A stretch of DNA of 48,007 nucleotides from Lactobacillus colini (GCF_017874575.1 NZ_JAGGLU010000015.1:1-48007); one strand, 5' to 3'; shown: positions 15,938 through 26,145, numbered from the stretch's first letter. The notes: generated by a model from the letters alone, not told the origin. Made by a program: numbers and translations.

Positions 15938-18136
15938 CTATTCTCCTTTAAATAATTCGATAATTTTAGAAAATTGAGTTCGTGATAAGTAAATGTAAAA
16001 TACTGTTAGTTGAACTAAAAAGTTTAGTAAAACTAAAGGAATACCAATTTTACTTCGGACTATTAATATGACAATTAATTCTACAAAGGCGACGACGCTG
16101 ATAATTAATAATGGTACGTTATAAATTTGCCAAAACGTAAATCCTAAAAATTTTTTAACGGCAATTTTTTCTTGGTTTATATTTCTATAGAACATTGCTA
16201 AAACTATGATTAATAAAGATAAAATTATTACTAAAAATAGTAAAACAATGCTAAACATGGTGATAGTTTGCCAAAGAGATTTTTGTTCGCCATCAATGTA
16301 GTTAGAAATAGTAGTATATTCCAGTTTATTATCATCTAAATGGTATTTAATAAGTCTTTTGGGAGTAATAATTTTATGGACGATTTTTTTGCTTTCAAAC
16401 TTTAAATTACTATCAAGACCAGGACCTTGAATATTTCCAATATCAACATAAGTCATATTGGCTGGAGTAACTATATCGATGATTGGATTCCTACTATGAG
16501 TAGGTTCTGTTGAGTCATTATTCCAAAGAAAAATTTCTTTTTTTGGATGGTAAGGAATTAAAATTAGCTGCTTGTGCTTACTAAAAGTTGTTTGTATATC
16601 ACTTTTAGTAATACCGTCAGTCACAAAATCTTTTAAAAAGATTCTTAAATTTATTTGCTGTTTAGATGAATAAGTGTCTGGTATATAGAATACTCGTTTT
16701 CCTTGTTTAGCCTGTCTTAATGCAGATGAACTAATATGAAAATTAATTTTTTGTAGGTAGTTGGGTGAAGTAGTAAGAATCGTAAATGGCTTAGTTGGCA
16801 TTCTCTTGTACAAAGAGCGATTAGATAACCAATCTTCAGAACCATAAAAAGAGCTAATCAGATAAACACCTTGTTTATTAGCTATATCCTTATAGAAATT
16901 TAACGTATCTTTATATATGTCTGAAGACGGATCACTGATAGACCTAATACCGTCACTACCGGGAGAGCTTTTTTTTAGAACTTCCATATTTTCTACTTTT
17001 TGCCATTGAGCAGCTTGTTGAGCATTGGCAATAATGGATTCAGTAGGTCCATCTATATATGTTCCAACTATTACTAAGATGCTGCTTATTATTATGTAGA
17101 AAAGCATAATAAAAGTATAAAGCACAGATTTCGGGTATCTATTTTTAATTAAAGAGATATTCTTCAGGGAGATAATAAGTAGAGCAGCTGTTAAGTAAAT
17201 AATGATTAATAAAATTATTCCTAGAATGATTGCCAAAGTTAAGTAATAAACAAAATATATGAAAAATTGTTTTCCAAGGTAAAAAGATAATATAAGATCC
17301 AAAGATATTCCCAAGCCAATGCTGAATCCTAAAAACGGAATAAACTTATTAAATAAAATAGTTTTTTTAGACCAACCTAATAGAATTAATGTACCGAATT
17401 CTTTTAAAGATGAAAGCAAATCTATGAATAAAAAGGCAAATATGCCTAGACTAGTGATCAATATTCCAAATATTAAGAATGATGATAATAATGTATTATC
17501 TTGAGATTCACCACCATGTATTTCGATGAAGTTATTCTTAGGCTGTCCGGTTATTTTAGCAATAGAATTAACTAAGGAATTATATTCTTTATCTGAACTT
17601 AAGCCAACTAGTTGGTACTGTCCTCTAATTGATTTAGTAAGGTGATTATATTCGTCAAGTTGAAAAATTACAATCTGGTCACCAAGTGGCGCTTTATAAA
17701 TAGGAGCTATCTGATTGATTGATCCATTTCCAAGCCCCAGAGTAGCATGTATATTACTGGAGTGAAGCAGCTGAGATAAATTGTTCTTGGAGATAAGTTG
17801 TTGGTGGTCATAGTAAAAGTCAGTATTAATACTAGAAATATCACCATAAACACCTAAGATAAATTTGTTATTCAGATATTGCTTTCTCAGTAATAAAAAT
17901 TTTTTAGAATCAGCTTCAGATTTTAAGTAAGATATAACTTCATCCCTTTTATCATTTTGAATGTTGTTCAGATAAATATTATAAGACGTTTGGTTATTTA
18001 GATAATCTTTCCACTGATTCTCGTATCTAATTGCTAAAAAAGTAGTTGTAACAAAAAGTAGTAAGATAGTTTGTATAAGAATTAAAGCGTACCCAATGAA
18101 ATGAGTACGCTTTAAATGTAGCTTAGTGTGCATCAT
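15938..18136 (-). CDS. Bacteriocin-associated multi-spanning membrane protein (putative immunity/export)
   Basis: The 732-aa protein has an N-terminal membrane helix (about 10-33), an extracytoplasmic domain of about 180 residues, a block of four to five helices (about 215-365), a second large external domain, and three C-terminal helices (about 630-725). This 7TM-plus architecture and the gene order match the bacteriocin-associated integral membrane proteins of lactococcin-972 loci (TIGR01654, recalled). It resembles a FtsX-like permease duplicated in one chain. It overlaps the bacteriocin stop codon by one base (TAATG) and lies one base before its ATPase, so all three are coupled. A role in immunity, export, or both is inferred. 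Confidence 0.85.
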   Translation of the reverse strand: MMHTKLHLKRTHFIGYALILIQTILLLFVTTTFLAIRYENQWKDYLNNQTSYNIYLNNIQNDKRDEVISYLKSEADSKKFLLLRKQYLNNKFILGVYGDISSINTDFYYDHQQLISKNNLSQLLHSSNIHATLGLGNGSINQIAPIYKAPLGDQIVIFQLDEYNHLTKSIRGQYQLVGLSSDKEYNSLVNSIAKITGQPKNNFIEIHGGESQDNTLLSSFLIFGILITSLGIFAFLFIDLLSSLKEFGTLILLGWSKKTILFNKFIPFLGFSIGLGISLDLILSFYLGKQFFIYFVYYLTLAIILGIILLIIIYLTAALLIISLKNISLIKNRYPKSVLYTFIMLFYIIISSILVIVGTYIDGPTESIIANAQQAAQWQKVENMEVLKKSSPGSDGIRSISDPSSDIYKDTLNFYKDIANKQGVYLISSFYGSEDWLSNRSLYKRMPTKPFTILTTSPNYLQKINFHISSSALRQAKQGKRVFYIPDTYSSKQQINLRIFLKDFVTDGITKSDIQTTFSKHKQLILIPYHPKKEIFLWNNDSTEPTHSRNPIIDIVTPANMTYVDIGNIQGPGLDSNLKFESKKIVHKIITPKRLIKYHLDDNKLEYTTISNYIDGEQKSLWQTITMFSIVLLFLVIILSLLIIVLAMFYRNINQEKIAVKKFLGFTFWQIYNVPLLIISVVAFVELIVILIVRSKIGIPLVLLNFLVQLTVFYIYLSRTQFSKIIELFKGE

Positions 18137-18426
18137 TATTTACAATCCCAATATGCTTCAGCACGGGTGCCAGGAGTAATCCAAGTTGCAGCTTTAGCCA
18201 TAGTGCCTTTCCTTTTCCAATGGGACCACACTCCATTAGCTGTGGAACTATGAGTATAATGGTGACTTTGAACATTCGAATAGGATCTAACTTTTCCTAT
18301 ATTACCATGATCCCAATAAACAGCTGTTCCTCTATAATATACTGTACTTGCTAAAGCTGTTCCAGCGGTTGATGAAATAAAAACAACTGGAAGGCTTAAT
18401 GCCAATAATTTTCTTTTTAGTTTCAT
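18136..18426 (-). CDS. Lactococcin-972-family bacteriocin precursor
   Basis: The 96-aa protein has a Sec-type signal peptide: a Lys/Arg-rich start (MKLKRKLLAL), a hydrophobic core and a TALA-S cleavage site near residue 26. The mature part of about 70 residues carries family features of lactococcin 972: the SYSN and HHYTHSSTA region, the Trp-rich middle (GVWSHWKRKGTMAKA) and an aromatic end (AEAYWDCK). Lactococcin 972 binds lipid II and blocks septum formation in lactococci; activity here is untested. The start follows AGAAGGGA. It is the first gene of an operon with the membrane protein and ATPase. A single Cys near the end means no intramolecular disulfide. Confidence 0.87.
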   Translation of the reverse strand: MKLKRKLLALSLPVVFISSTAGTALASTVYYRGTAVYWDHGNIGKVRSYSNVQSHHYTHSSTANGVWSHWKRKGTMAKAATWITPGTRAEAYWDCK

Positions 18427-18462
18427 AAAAAATCCCTTCTAGATTTAAAATTTTCAAGGATT

Positions 18463-18493
18463 ATTATAGAAAAATTTATGTATCTATAGTGAA
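18463..18493 (-). promoter_or_regulatory. Promoter of the bacteriocin operon
   Basis: On the minus strand a perfect TATAAT (18468-18463) lies 19 bp behind a poor -35 (TTCACT, 18493-18488). The direct-repeat operator ends only about five bases before that -35. A good -10 with a poor, overlong -35 is the pattern of an activator-dependent promoter. Confidence 0.6.
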
Positions 18494-18498
18494 AATAT

Positions 18499-18530
18499 AC
18501 AAATTCGGTCATTTTTTGGACAAATTCGGT
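18499..18530. promoter_or_regulatory. Direct repeat, probable LytTR regulator operator
   Basis: ACAAATTCGGT occurs at 18499-18509 and again, unchanged, at 18520-18530, a period of exactly 21 bp or two helical turns. On the minus strand it reads ACCGAATTTGT twice. LytTR regulators such as AgrA and PlnC bind direct repeats with this geometry. The repeat stands between the divergent promoters of the bacteriocin operon and the ABC exporter gene. Confidence 0.68.
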
Positions 18531-18557
18531 TAATAAATATTTTTTTAATAACAGACA

Positions 18558-18586
18558 TTGAATAAAACTTTGATAAGTATTATTAT
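18558..18586 (+). promoter_or_regulatory. Promoter of the divergent ABC exporter gene
   Basis: TTGAAT (18558-18563), a 17-bp spacer and TATTAT (18581-18586) form a good housekeeping promoter. It starts 27 bp beyond the direct-repeat operator, so regulator binding could influence it too. Confidence 0.6.
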
Positions 18587-18649
18587 GTTAAAAAAGCATT
18601 ATTATTTAAACAATTTTTGAATTATATATTAAAATATGGAGCTACTTTT

Positions 18650-20230
18650 ATGAAAATAAACCTAAAATGGATTATAAAGCAATTACCGATCAAATTGTTA
18701 ATAGCCTTACTTGTGACAGTGATTTGGGGAAGCTTCCAAGGGGTTATTAATGGAGCAATATTTGGAAAATTTCCAACCCTGGTTCATGCAAGTCAACCAG
18801 AATTAAATCGCTTTTTAATTTATGCAACTATTTTGTTTGTACTAGTGTATACTGGCTTCTTTTTGGAACATATTATCATTAACTATACTAGAAGGCGCCT
18901 AAAGATCGCTTTGAAGAAACAAATGATGAATATCAGCTTTCAACATCAAGAAAAGGTCAGCAAGGGATTAAATCGAATAAGCAATGATGCTAACAAGATA
19001 GATGATAGCTACTTTCAAAATATTATTAATGTTTTCGTTTCTGGAACTGAAGCATTAATTTCTACGGTTTATGTGTTAAATGTTAACTTAGTAATGGGGT
19101 TAATTGCGATACTTTTTTCAGCTTTAAGCATGATACCGGCCTTATTTGGTAAACAAAGACTAGCAGCCTTAGGTAAAAAGTGGAGTAAATCTAATAATAA
19201 AACTTTGGAAGTTGCTGAAGATTGGCTAAGTGGAAGAGCTGAGATTATCCAATATAACGCCAAAAAGATCTTTTTCAAAAAACTAGTAAGCAAGATAACA
19301 AATACTGAAAGTCTAGCACTAAAGCAGGAAAACTTGAACTGGGTTATTCTATATTGCAATTTATTGGCAACAGTTGCATCATTTATTATTCCCTGGGGAA
19401 TAGGATTTATTTTCATTCAAAATCAGATGTTTAATGTGACAATTAGTGTCTTACTAACATTAACTTTAACTGCCAATAATGTGGTTCAAAGCACTAGAAA
19501 CTTAATGCAGTATTGGACTGAAATGCTAGGTTCAAAGGATATTAGAAAGTTGCCTGAAAAGCTAAAAGAAGCTGAGCTAGTTCAAAATAGTGATCCAAAG
19601 CCTAATTTGGATATTAAGAATCTAGGCTTAAAATACAGTAATTATGATATTTTTAAAAATATTAATCTACATATTCCTTATGGTCAAAAGATCCTGCTGA
19701 CGGGTGAATCTGGTGTAGGTAAATCAAGTTTATTAAATATAATTGCCAATAATATTCATCCTAGTGAAGGCCAAGTTACATACGACGATCGCCAAATTAC
19801 GCCGACAGATGTGATTTATATTAGGCAGGATCCGTGGTTATTTAGTGGCAGTGTTAGAGAGAATTTAACTTTAGGCAAGGATATTAGTGATGATAAGCTT
19901 TTAGCGGCGTTAAAGCAGGTAAATCTACTTACAGAATTAGGTGATAATATTTTAGATAGGGAAATCTCTGCTCAAGTTGATACTCTTTCTGGAGGTCAAA
20001 AGCAGAGACTAAGTATAGCTAGAGCCTTGCTACATCAGCGTCCGATTATCTTAATGGATGAGATTACTTCAAGTATTGATGATAAGAATGCTGATATTAT
20101 TCGTGACTTAATCTATAATCTTCCGAATACCATTATTGAGGTGGCTCATCATACAAATAAGCAGCTACTTAAAAAGTATAATTTTGAAGTTTTATTGTTG
20201 AGAAATAAACAGTTAACAAAAGAGAGATGA
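18650..20230 (+). CDS. ABC exporter with fused membrane and ATPase domains
   Basis: The 526-aa protein is a half-transporter: about six membrane helices (about 1-290), then an ATPase domain with Walker A LTGESGVGKSSLL, signature LSGGQKQRLSIARALL and Walker B ILMDEITSSIDD. The Q-loop segment YIRQDPWLFSGSVRENL is also clear. There is no N-terminal C39 peptidase domain, so it would not cleave double-glycine leaders. ATG 18650 follows GGAG (18638-18641); an upstream TTG at 18617 has no ribosome binding site. It shares the divergent control region with the bacteriocin operon. Export of the 29-aa peptide or protection against a bacteriocin are possible roles, inferred from position only. Confidence 0.87.
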   Translation: MKINLKWIIKQLPIKLLIALLVTVIWGSFQGVINGAIFGKFPTLVHASQPELNRFLIYATILFVLVYTGFFLEHIIINYTRRRLKIALKKQMMNISFQHQEKVSKGLNRISNDANKIDDSYFQNIINVFVSGTEALISTVYVLNVNLVMGLIAILFSALSMIPALFGKQRLAALGKKWSKSNNKTLEVAEDWLSGRAEIIQYNAKKIFFKKLVSKITNTESLALKQENLNWVILYCNLLATVASFIIPWGIGFIFIQNQMFNVTISVLLTLTLTANNVVQSTRNLMQYWTEMLGSKDIRKLPEKLKEAELVQNSDPKPNLDIKNLGLKYSNYDIFKNINLHIPYGQKILLTGESGVGKSSLLNIIANNIHPSEGQVTYDDRQITPTDVIYIRQDPWLFSGSVRENLTLGKDISDDKLLAALKQVNLLTELGDNILDREISAQVDTLSGGQKQRLSIARALLHQRPIILMDEITSSIDDKNADIIRDLIYNLPNTIIEVAHHTNKQLLKKYNFEVLLLRNKQLTKER

Positions 20231-20255
20231 AATTAATTTCACCTCTCTTTTTGTT
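20216..20255. terminator. Bidirectional terminator at the end of the bacteriocin locus
   Basis: AACAAAAGAGAG and CTCTCTTTTTGTT with an inner TGAAATTAATTTCA stem overlap the exporter stop codon. A and T tracts on both sides serve the exporter gene and the convergent methionine sulfoxide reductase operon. Confidence 0.87.
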
Positions 20256-20259
20256 CTTA

Positions 20260-20712
20260 TTAGAATAAATTATTAGCAATCTCCTCTAGATACTTCTTAT
20301 CTAATTCATCAAAATTGTTAAACTCAGTGGAATCAAAGTCGAACACGCCCCAAAGTGAGCCATTCTTGAAGATTGGTACCACGATTTCTGAATTAGAAGC
20401 ACTATCGCAGGCGATGTGACCAGGAAACTTGTGGACGTCTTCTACAATTTGGGTTTCTTGTTTTTGGGCAGTAGTACCACAGACTCCGCTACCCATTTGA
20501 ATATGCACACAAGCTGGCATCCCTTGAAATGGTCCTAAAATTAATTCGCCATTTTCATAACGATATACACCAGCGAAATTCACATTATCCAATAAGTTAA
20601 ACAAAAGCGCGGAAACATTAGCGGTATTTGCAATCCAATCACTTTCATCTGCAACTAATGCTTGTGCTTGTTTAACTAATAACTTGTAATTATCTTCAGT
20701 TGTTGCAGACAT
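20260..20712 (-). CDS. Free methionine-(R)-sulfoxide reductase, GAF domain
   Basis: The 150-aa protein is a single GAF domain that reduces free methionine-R-sulfoxide, protecting the methionine pool from oxidation. The three redox cysteines are Cys68 (MPACVHI), Cys78 (GSGVCGTT) and Cys102 (HIACDSASNSE). Their spacing of 10 and 24 residues equals that of the characterised E. coli enzyme (Cys84, 94, 118, from memory). It lies nine bases behind an amino-acid permease gene in a minus-strand operon with gatD. The start follows GGAGG. Confidence 0.93.
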   Translation of the reverse strand: MSATTEDNYKLLVKQAQALVADESDWIANTANVSALLFNLLDNVNFAGVYRYENGELILGPFQGMPACVHIQMGSGVCGTTAQKQETQIVEDVHKFPGHIACDSASNSEIVVPIFKNGSLWGVFDFDSTEFNNFDELDKKYLEEIANNLF

Positions 20713-20721
20713 GTAAACCTC

Positions 20722-22110
20722 CTAATTTTTATTCTTTTCAATCTTACTATGTTTATAACCGTATAAAATATAAATCAATAATCCAAATGCAAACCAAATT
20801 CCAGCAAAGAAATAGGTATTCTTAGATAAGAAGCACATCATACCAATACATGCAATGCCAGAAATGATTGGAATAATAGGGTACATTGGCACCTTAAAGC
20901 TGCCTTGAGGAATGTCAGAGCGATGACGTAATCTAATTACTCCGAATGAAACAAAAGTAAATGCTAATAAAGTCCCAATGGAAACTAGGCTTGTTAATTC
21001 ATCTAGAGAAAATAAGCCACCCATCAACGCAATTATAATTGTAACGATCCAAAGGGCATTTTCAGGAAGACCACTATTATCTATCTTACCTAAAAATTTA
21101 GGCAATAATCCGTCGCGACCAATTGAATAAATCAAACGTGAACTAGAATAAATCATTGATAACATCATTGTACTCATTCCTAAAATTGCACCAATAGACA
21201 GTAAATCAGCTAGCCATCCTTGGTGTACAACTTTTAAGGCAAAGGCAACGGGATTAGCAACATCAAGTTCTTTGTAGTTAACCATCCCCGTTAAAGTAAT
21301 AGAAACGCACATATAAAGGACTGCGGCTACAATCAAGGTCCCAATAATTCCAATTGGCATATTCTTTTTAGGATTTTTGACTTCGGCTGCAGAAGCTGAA
21401 ACAACATCAAACCCTAAGAAGGCAAAGAACACCGTCGTTGCCCCATGTAAAACGCCGCTAGCATGATATGGCATAAATGGGGTGTAGTTCTTAGGTTTAA
21501 TAAAGAACAAACCAACTGCAATAAAGATCAAAATAATAGCTATTTTAATGATGACTGCAGCGTTATTGAACTTCATTGATGCCTTCATACCGCGGGAAAG
21601 TAGCACTGCAACTAACAAAACACTGATAACAGCCCATAAATTAAGATAGGTACCATTTGCTGGGTTATAAGGACCTTCTAGTGCATGTGGAATATGTAGC
21701 CCAAAGCTATTAATCAATGAATTGAAGTAAGCGGCCCAGCCGCTGGAAACCGCAGCTACGGAGAGCATATATTCAAGAACCAATGCCCAGCCTAGGATCC
21801 AGCCGATGACTTCACCATAGAGAATATTGCCGTAAGAATAGGCACTGCCAGCTACCGGGATGGCGGAGGACAGTTCCGCATAACATAGACTGCACAATCC
21901 ACAAACAATAGCTGCTACTAAAAATGCGATTGTTACAGCAGGACCTGAATTCTTAGCTGCAACAGTACCGGGCAAGATAAAGATACCAGTTCCGATAACT
22001 GCCCCAATACCTAAAGTTAATAAGTCAAAAGCCCCAAGCGTTTTGACGAAATTCTTATCTGTGCCGAGATAACGCTTGAGGCTTTCTTTTCTAAACGGAT
22101 TGAACTTCAT
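20722..22110 (-). CDS. Cationic amino-acid transporter family permease
   Basis: The 462-aa protein has at least twelve membrane segments and belongs to the CAT/YfnA-type branch of the APC superfamily. The start FRKESLKRYLGTDKNFVKTLGAFDLLTLGIGAVIGTGIFILPG is characteristic, as are the helix 6 motif FFAFLGFDVVSASAAEVKNPKKNMP and the end of helix 8, SRLIYSIGRDGLLP. It lies in an operon: it overlaps the 3' end of gatD by 20 bp, with ribosome binding site AAGGAG inside gatD, and precedes the methionine sulfoxide reductase. The substrate is probably a basic or branched amino acid and is not resolved. Confidence 0.88.
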   Translation of the reverse strand: MKFNPFRKESLKRYLGTDKNFVKTLGAFDLLTLGIGAVIGTGIFILPGTVAAKNSGPAVTIAFLVAAIVCGLCSLCYAELSSAIPVAGSAYSYGNILYGEVIGWILGWALVLEYMLSVAAVSSGWAAYFNSLINSFGLHIPHALEGPYNPANGTYLNLWAVISVLLVAVLLSRGMKASMKFNNAAVIIKIAIILIFIAVGLFFIKPKNYTPFMPYHASGVLHGATTVFFAFLGFDVVSASAAEVKNPKKNMPIGIIGTLIVAAVLYMCVSITLTGMVNYKELDVANPVAFALKVVHQGWLADLLSIGAILGMSTMMLSMIYSSSRLIYSIGRDGLLPKFLGKIDNSGLPENALWIVTIIIALMGGLFSLDELTSLVSIGTLLAFTFVSFGVIRLRHRSDIPQGSFKVPMYPIIPIISGIACIGMMCFLSKNTYFFAGIWFAFGLLIYILYGYKHSKIEKNKN

Positions 22111-22774
22111 TATTTGTTCGCTCCTTGTGCCTTTGCAAAATCATTTTGACAATTGCATTGCCGACATTAACATTTTTGAGAAGAGGACCGTGTGAATAAG
22201 AACCAATTAGATTCTTATAACGCAAGCCCTCAACCTTATCTTGCGGATTATTACCATAGCCCTCAATCATTGTACCGAAGGGATGTAATTTGTCAGTATT
22301 ATCAAAGTAAGTTTGACCAGAATGATTTTCAAATGCTTTAACCTCGCCCCATTCGGTCATGTAACGAGTATCGCCAATCATTCGCTTATCAGCCTTAAAG
22401 ACAGTATGAAGCGGTAAGATACCTAGGCCCTTAATAGTTACCCCTGAATTAGTCTTGTAGTAATCGCCCATTAATTGATAGCCACCGCAGATGCAGAGCA
22501 TAGGATTACCTGAGTTGACGTATTCTTCAAGAGTATCCTTATGGCGAGGGAGGTCTTTAGCAACAACAGTCTGCTCAAAATCTTGTCCACCGCCAAAGAA
22601 GATGAAGTCGTAATCATTAGCATCAAATTCTTCATCTAAAGAAATATTGTCTACTTGAGTCTTATAGCCTTGTTTGGCAAGTAAATAAGATACAACTTTT
22701 ACATCGCCAGAATCACCATAGGTATTCATCAAATCTTCGTATAAATAGGCAATTTTAATAGTATTATCTGTCAT
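22091..22774 (-). CDS. gatD: GatD-like glutamine amidotransferase (lipid II isoglutaminyl synthase subunit)
   Basis: The 227-aa protein is a CobB/CobQ-type glutamine amidotransferase without synthetase domain. The opening IKIAYLYEDLMNTYGDSGDV, the GGGQDFEQ motif and the nucleophile Cys96 in CICGGYQLMGDYY match GatD, with the catalytic His195 in SYSHGPLL. GatD releases ammonia from glutamine for MurT, which amidates D-Glu in lipid II. In most Firmicutes murT lies directly before gatD. Here the upstream neighbour is an unrelated beta-glucosidase gene and no murT is in the window. Either murT is elsewhere or this is an additional copy. The start follows GAGGATG. Confidence 0.87.
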   Translation of the reverse strand: MTDNTIKIAYLYEDLMNTYGDSGDVKVVSYLLAKQGYKTQVDNISLDEEFDANDYDFIFFGGGQDFEQTVVAKDLPRHKDTLEEYVNSGNPMLCICGGYQLMGDYYKTNSGVTIKGLGILPLHTVFKADKRMIGDTRYMTEWGEVKAFENHSGQTYFDNTDKLHPFGTMIEGYGNNPQDKVEGLRYKNLIGSYSHGPLLKNVNVGNAIVKMILQRHKERTNNEVQSV

Positions 22775-22871
22775 AATTTTTCATCCTCGCTAGTGTTATT
22801 GATAAAAGTATAACGCAAAATAATAGATAAGCCCAAAGTATTGTTTTTACTATTATATTAAAAGATGATAA

Positions 22872-22898
22872 ACTATGCTATAATTTTTTAATAAAAAT
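22872..22898 (+). repeat. 27-bp direct repeat, left copy (bgl block border)
   Basis: The 27 bp starting ACTATGCTATAATTTT recur at 29119-29145 with a single mismatch (T/C). In the right copy it provides the -10 box for the leader peptide transcript. In this copy the same box would read against the 3' end of the beta-glucosidase gene. The two copies bracket the beta-glucoside, DUF4143 and IS3 block. Confidence 0.72.
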
Positions 22899-22921
22899 TG
22901 AAAATTACTAATATAAGTGAG

Positions 22922-24355
<1,434 letters not shown>

Positions 24356-24366
24356 TCAATTTTTAA

Positions 24367-26145
24367 TTATTCATTAGGTACATTAGTAAAAATAACCATA
24401 ACAGTAGTGTCATATCCTAAACTATGTATTTTAGTGCGATCAAACTTAATTAAGCTTTGTCCTTTAATAACTTTGTCGCCTGAATTAACTAATGTCTTGA
24501 AATGTTTACCTTTCAGTTCAACAGTATTAATGCCAATATGAATTAATACCTCGGTACCATCATCCTTTTTTATGCCGATAGCATGTCCTGTAGGGAAGAT
24601 CGCTTCAACTTGTGCATTGAAAGGTGCGGTTATGTAATTGCTAGTTGGTATAATTGCGTAACCAGACCCCATCTTTCCAGAGGCAAATACTTCATCGTTA
24701 ACACTGGATAGAGGAATACGTTCTCCTTTTACAACATCAATAGAATTAGAAATAATTTTACTATTTTGTTCATGGTTATTAGTTTGGATATTATCTTTAT
24801 TAGAAATACCAAATAGGTATGTTAAGACTGTGGCTAAAACTAAAGCTACGATTAAACCAATAATTTCTAAATTGAAGCCTTTTCCAAGATAAGTTGGAAT
24901 AGCTAGAATACTTGGAAAGGTAAAAGTTGAAGCTTTAACACTACCCATAGCCGCAATGGCACCACCAATACCACTAGATATCACCGCTAAATACATAGGC
25001 TTTTTTAGTTTTAAATTAACACCATAAATAGCAGGTTCAGTAATACCAAAAATTGCTGTAATAAATGATGTACCAGCTAATGACTTCATTTTAGTATTTT
25101 TAGTTTTTAAAAATACACCTAAAGCAGCCCCAGCTTGTCCGAATACTGCAATGCAGACAATTGGCAGCCAAGGATCAGAACCAAATTTAGCAATATCATT
25201 AATCATTAAAGTAATTAAAGCCCAATGGATTCCGAATATAACGATAACTTGGTGAAAGGCTCCGAGTAGTAGCCCAGCGATTGCTGGTGAAAAACGGTAT
25301 AAATACATTAATCCATCGGCCAAAATATTACTTAAACCATTGCCAATTGGCCCCACTACCAGCAAGGTTAAAGGAACCATAATTAATAAAGAGAGGAGCG
25401 GAGTAAAAATATTTCTGATAGCTTCTGGAAATACCTTATTAAAAAGTGGTTCTAAGTATGATAGTGCCCAAATAGCTAATAAAATAGGAATAACCGAAGT
25501 TGAGTAAGTTAGGTTCTGAATATGTAATCCAAAGAAAGTAACACCATGTTTAGAAGATAATTCACTAATAAGATTTGGATAAATTAGAGCGCCGGCAATA
25601 GCAACGCCTACAAATCTGTTCACTTTCAAAACTTTAGCAGCTGTAAAAGCAATGAACATAGGTAAAAAGTAAAAAATTGCATCAGAAGCAGCTGTCCAAA
25701 CTTGATAAGCTCCGTCATTTACTGATAACCAATTTAGGGTCACTGCTAAAGATAGAAATCCCTTTAAAATACCAGAAGCTGCTAGAGCACCTAAAAATGG
25801 TGTGAATACACTAGAAACAAATGCAAATAGTGAATTTAAAATATTTTTGTTTGTTTTGCTAATTTTTTCTTCGCTGCTAAGTTGCTGTGGATTTTGTTTT
25901 CCAATTATTGAAATAATTTGGTCATATACTTGCGCTACACTGTTTCCAATGACTACTTGGTATTGACCAGCACTTTGAACGACAGTTACTACGCCATCAA
26001 GATTTTCTATTTTTTCAGTTTTAGCTTTATTTTCATCTTTTAACTTAAACCGTAAGCGTGTTGCACAGTGCCATACATCATTAATATTCTCTTGGCTGCC
26101 AATATTATTAATAATATCAACAGCTAATTTATGATAATCAGTCAT
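24367..26145 (-). CDS. Beta-glucoside PTS EIIBCA component
   Basis: The 592-aa protein fuses three PTS domains. IIB (about 1-90) carries Cys27 in HCATRLRFKL. IIC (about 105-450) has about ten membrane helices and includes GITEPAIYGVNLKLKKP. IIA (about 470-592) has active-site histidines His521 (GHAIGIK) and His536 (VLIHIGINT). Domain order B-C-A and length agree with aryl-beta-glucoside transporters such as BglP. The next gene in the operon is the matching 6-phospho-beta-glucosidase. A cre-like site precedes it and the divergent rpiR-type gene probably controls it. Sugar specificity within the glucoside family is not certain. Confidence 0.92.
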   Translation of the reverse strand: MTDYHKLAVDIINNIGSQENINDVWHCATRLRFKLKDENKAKTEKIENLDGVVTVVQSAGQYQVVIGNSVAQVYDQIISIIGKQNPQQLSSEEKISKTNKNILNSLFAFVSSVFTPFLGALAASGILKGFLSLAVTLNWLSVNDGAYQVWTAASDAIFYFLPMFIAFTAAKVLKVNRFVGVAIAGALIYPNLISELSSKHGVTFFGLHIQNLTYSTSVIPILLAIWALSYLEPLFNKVFPEAIRNIFTPLLSLLIMVPLTLLVVGPIGNGLSNILADGLMYLYRFSPAIAGLLLGAFHQVIVIFGIHWALITLMINDIAKFGSDPWLPIVCIAVFGQAGAALGVFLKTKNTKMKSLAGTSFITAIFGITEPAIYGVNLKLKKPMYLAVISSGIGGAIAAMGSVKASTFTFPSILAIPTYLGKGFNLEIIGLIVALVLATVLTYLFGISNKDNIQTNNHEQNSKIISNSIDVVKGERIPLSSVNDEVFASGKMGSGYAIIPTSNYITAPFNAQVEAIFPTGHAIGIKKDDGTEVLIHIGINTVELKGKHFKTLVNSGDKVIKGQSLIKFDRTKIHSLGYDTTVMVIFTNVPNE

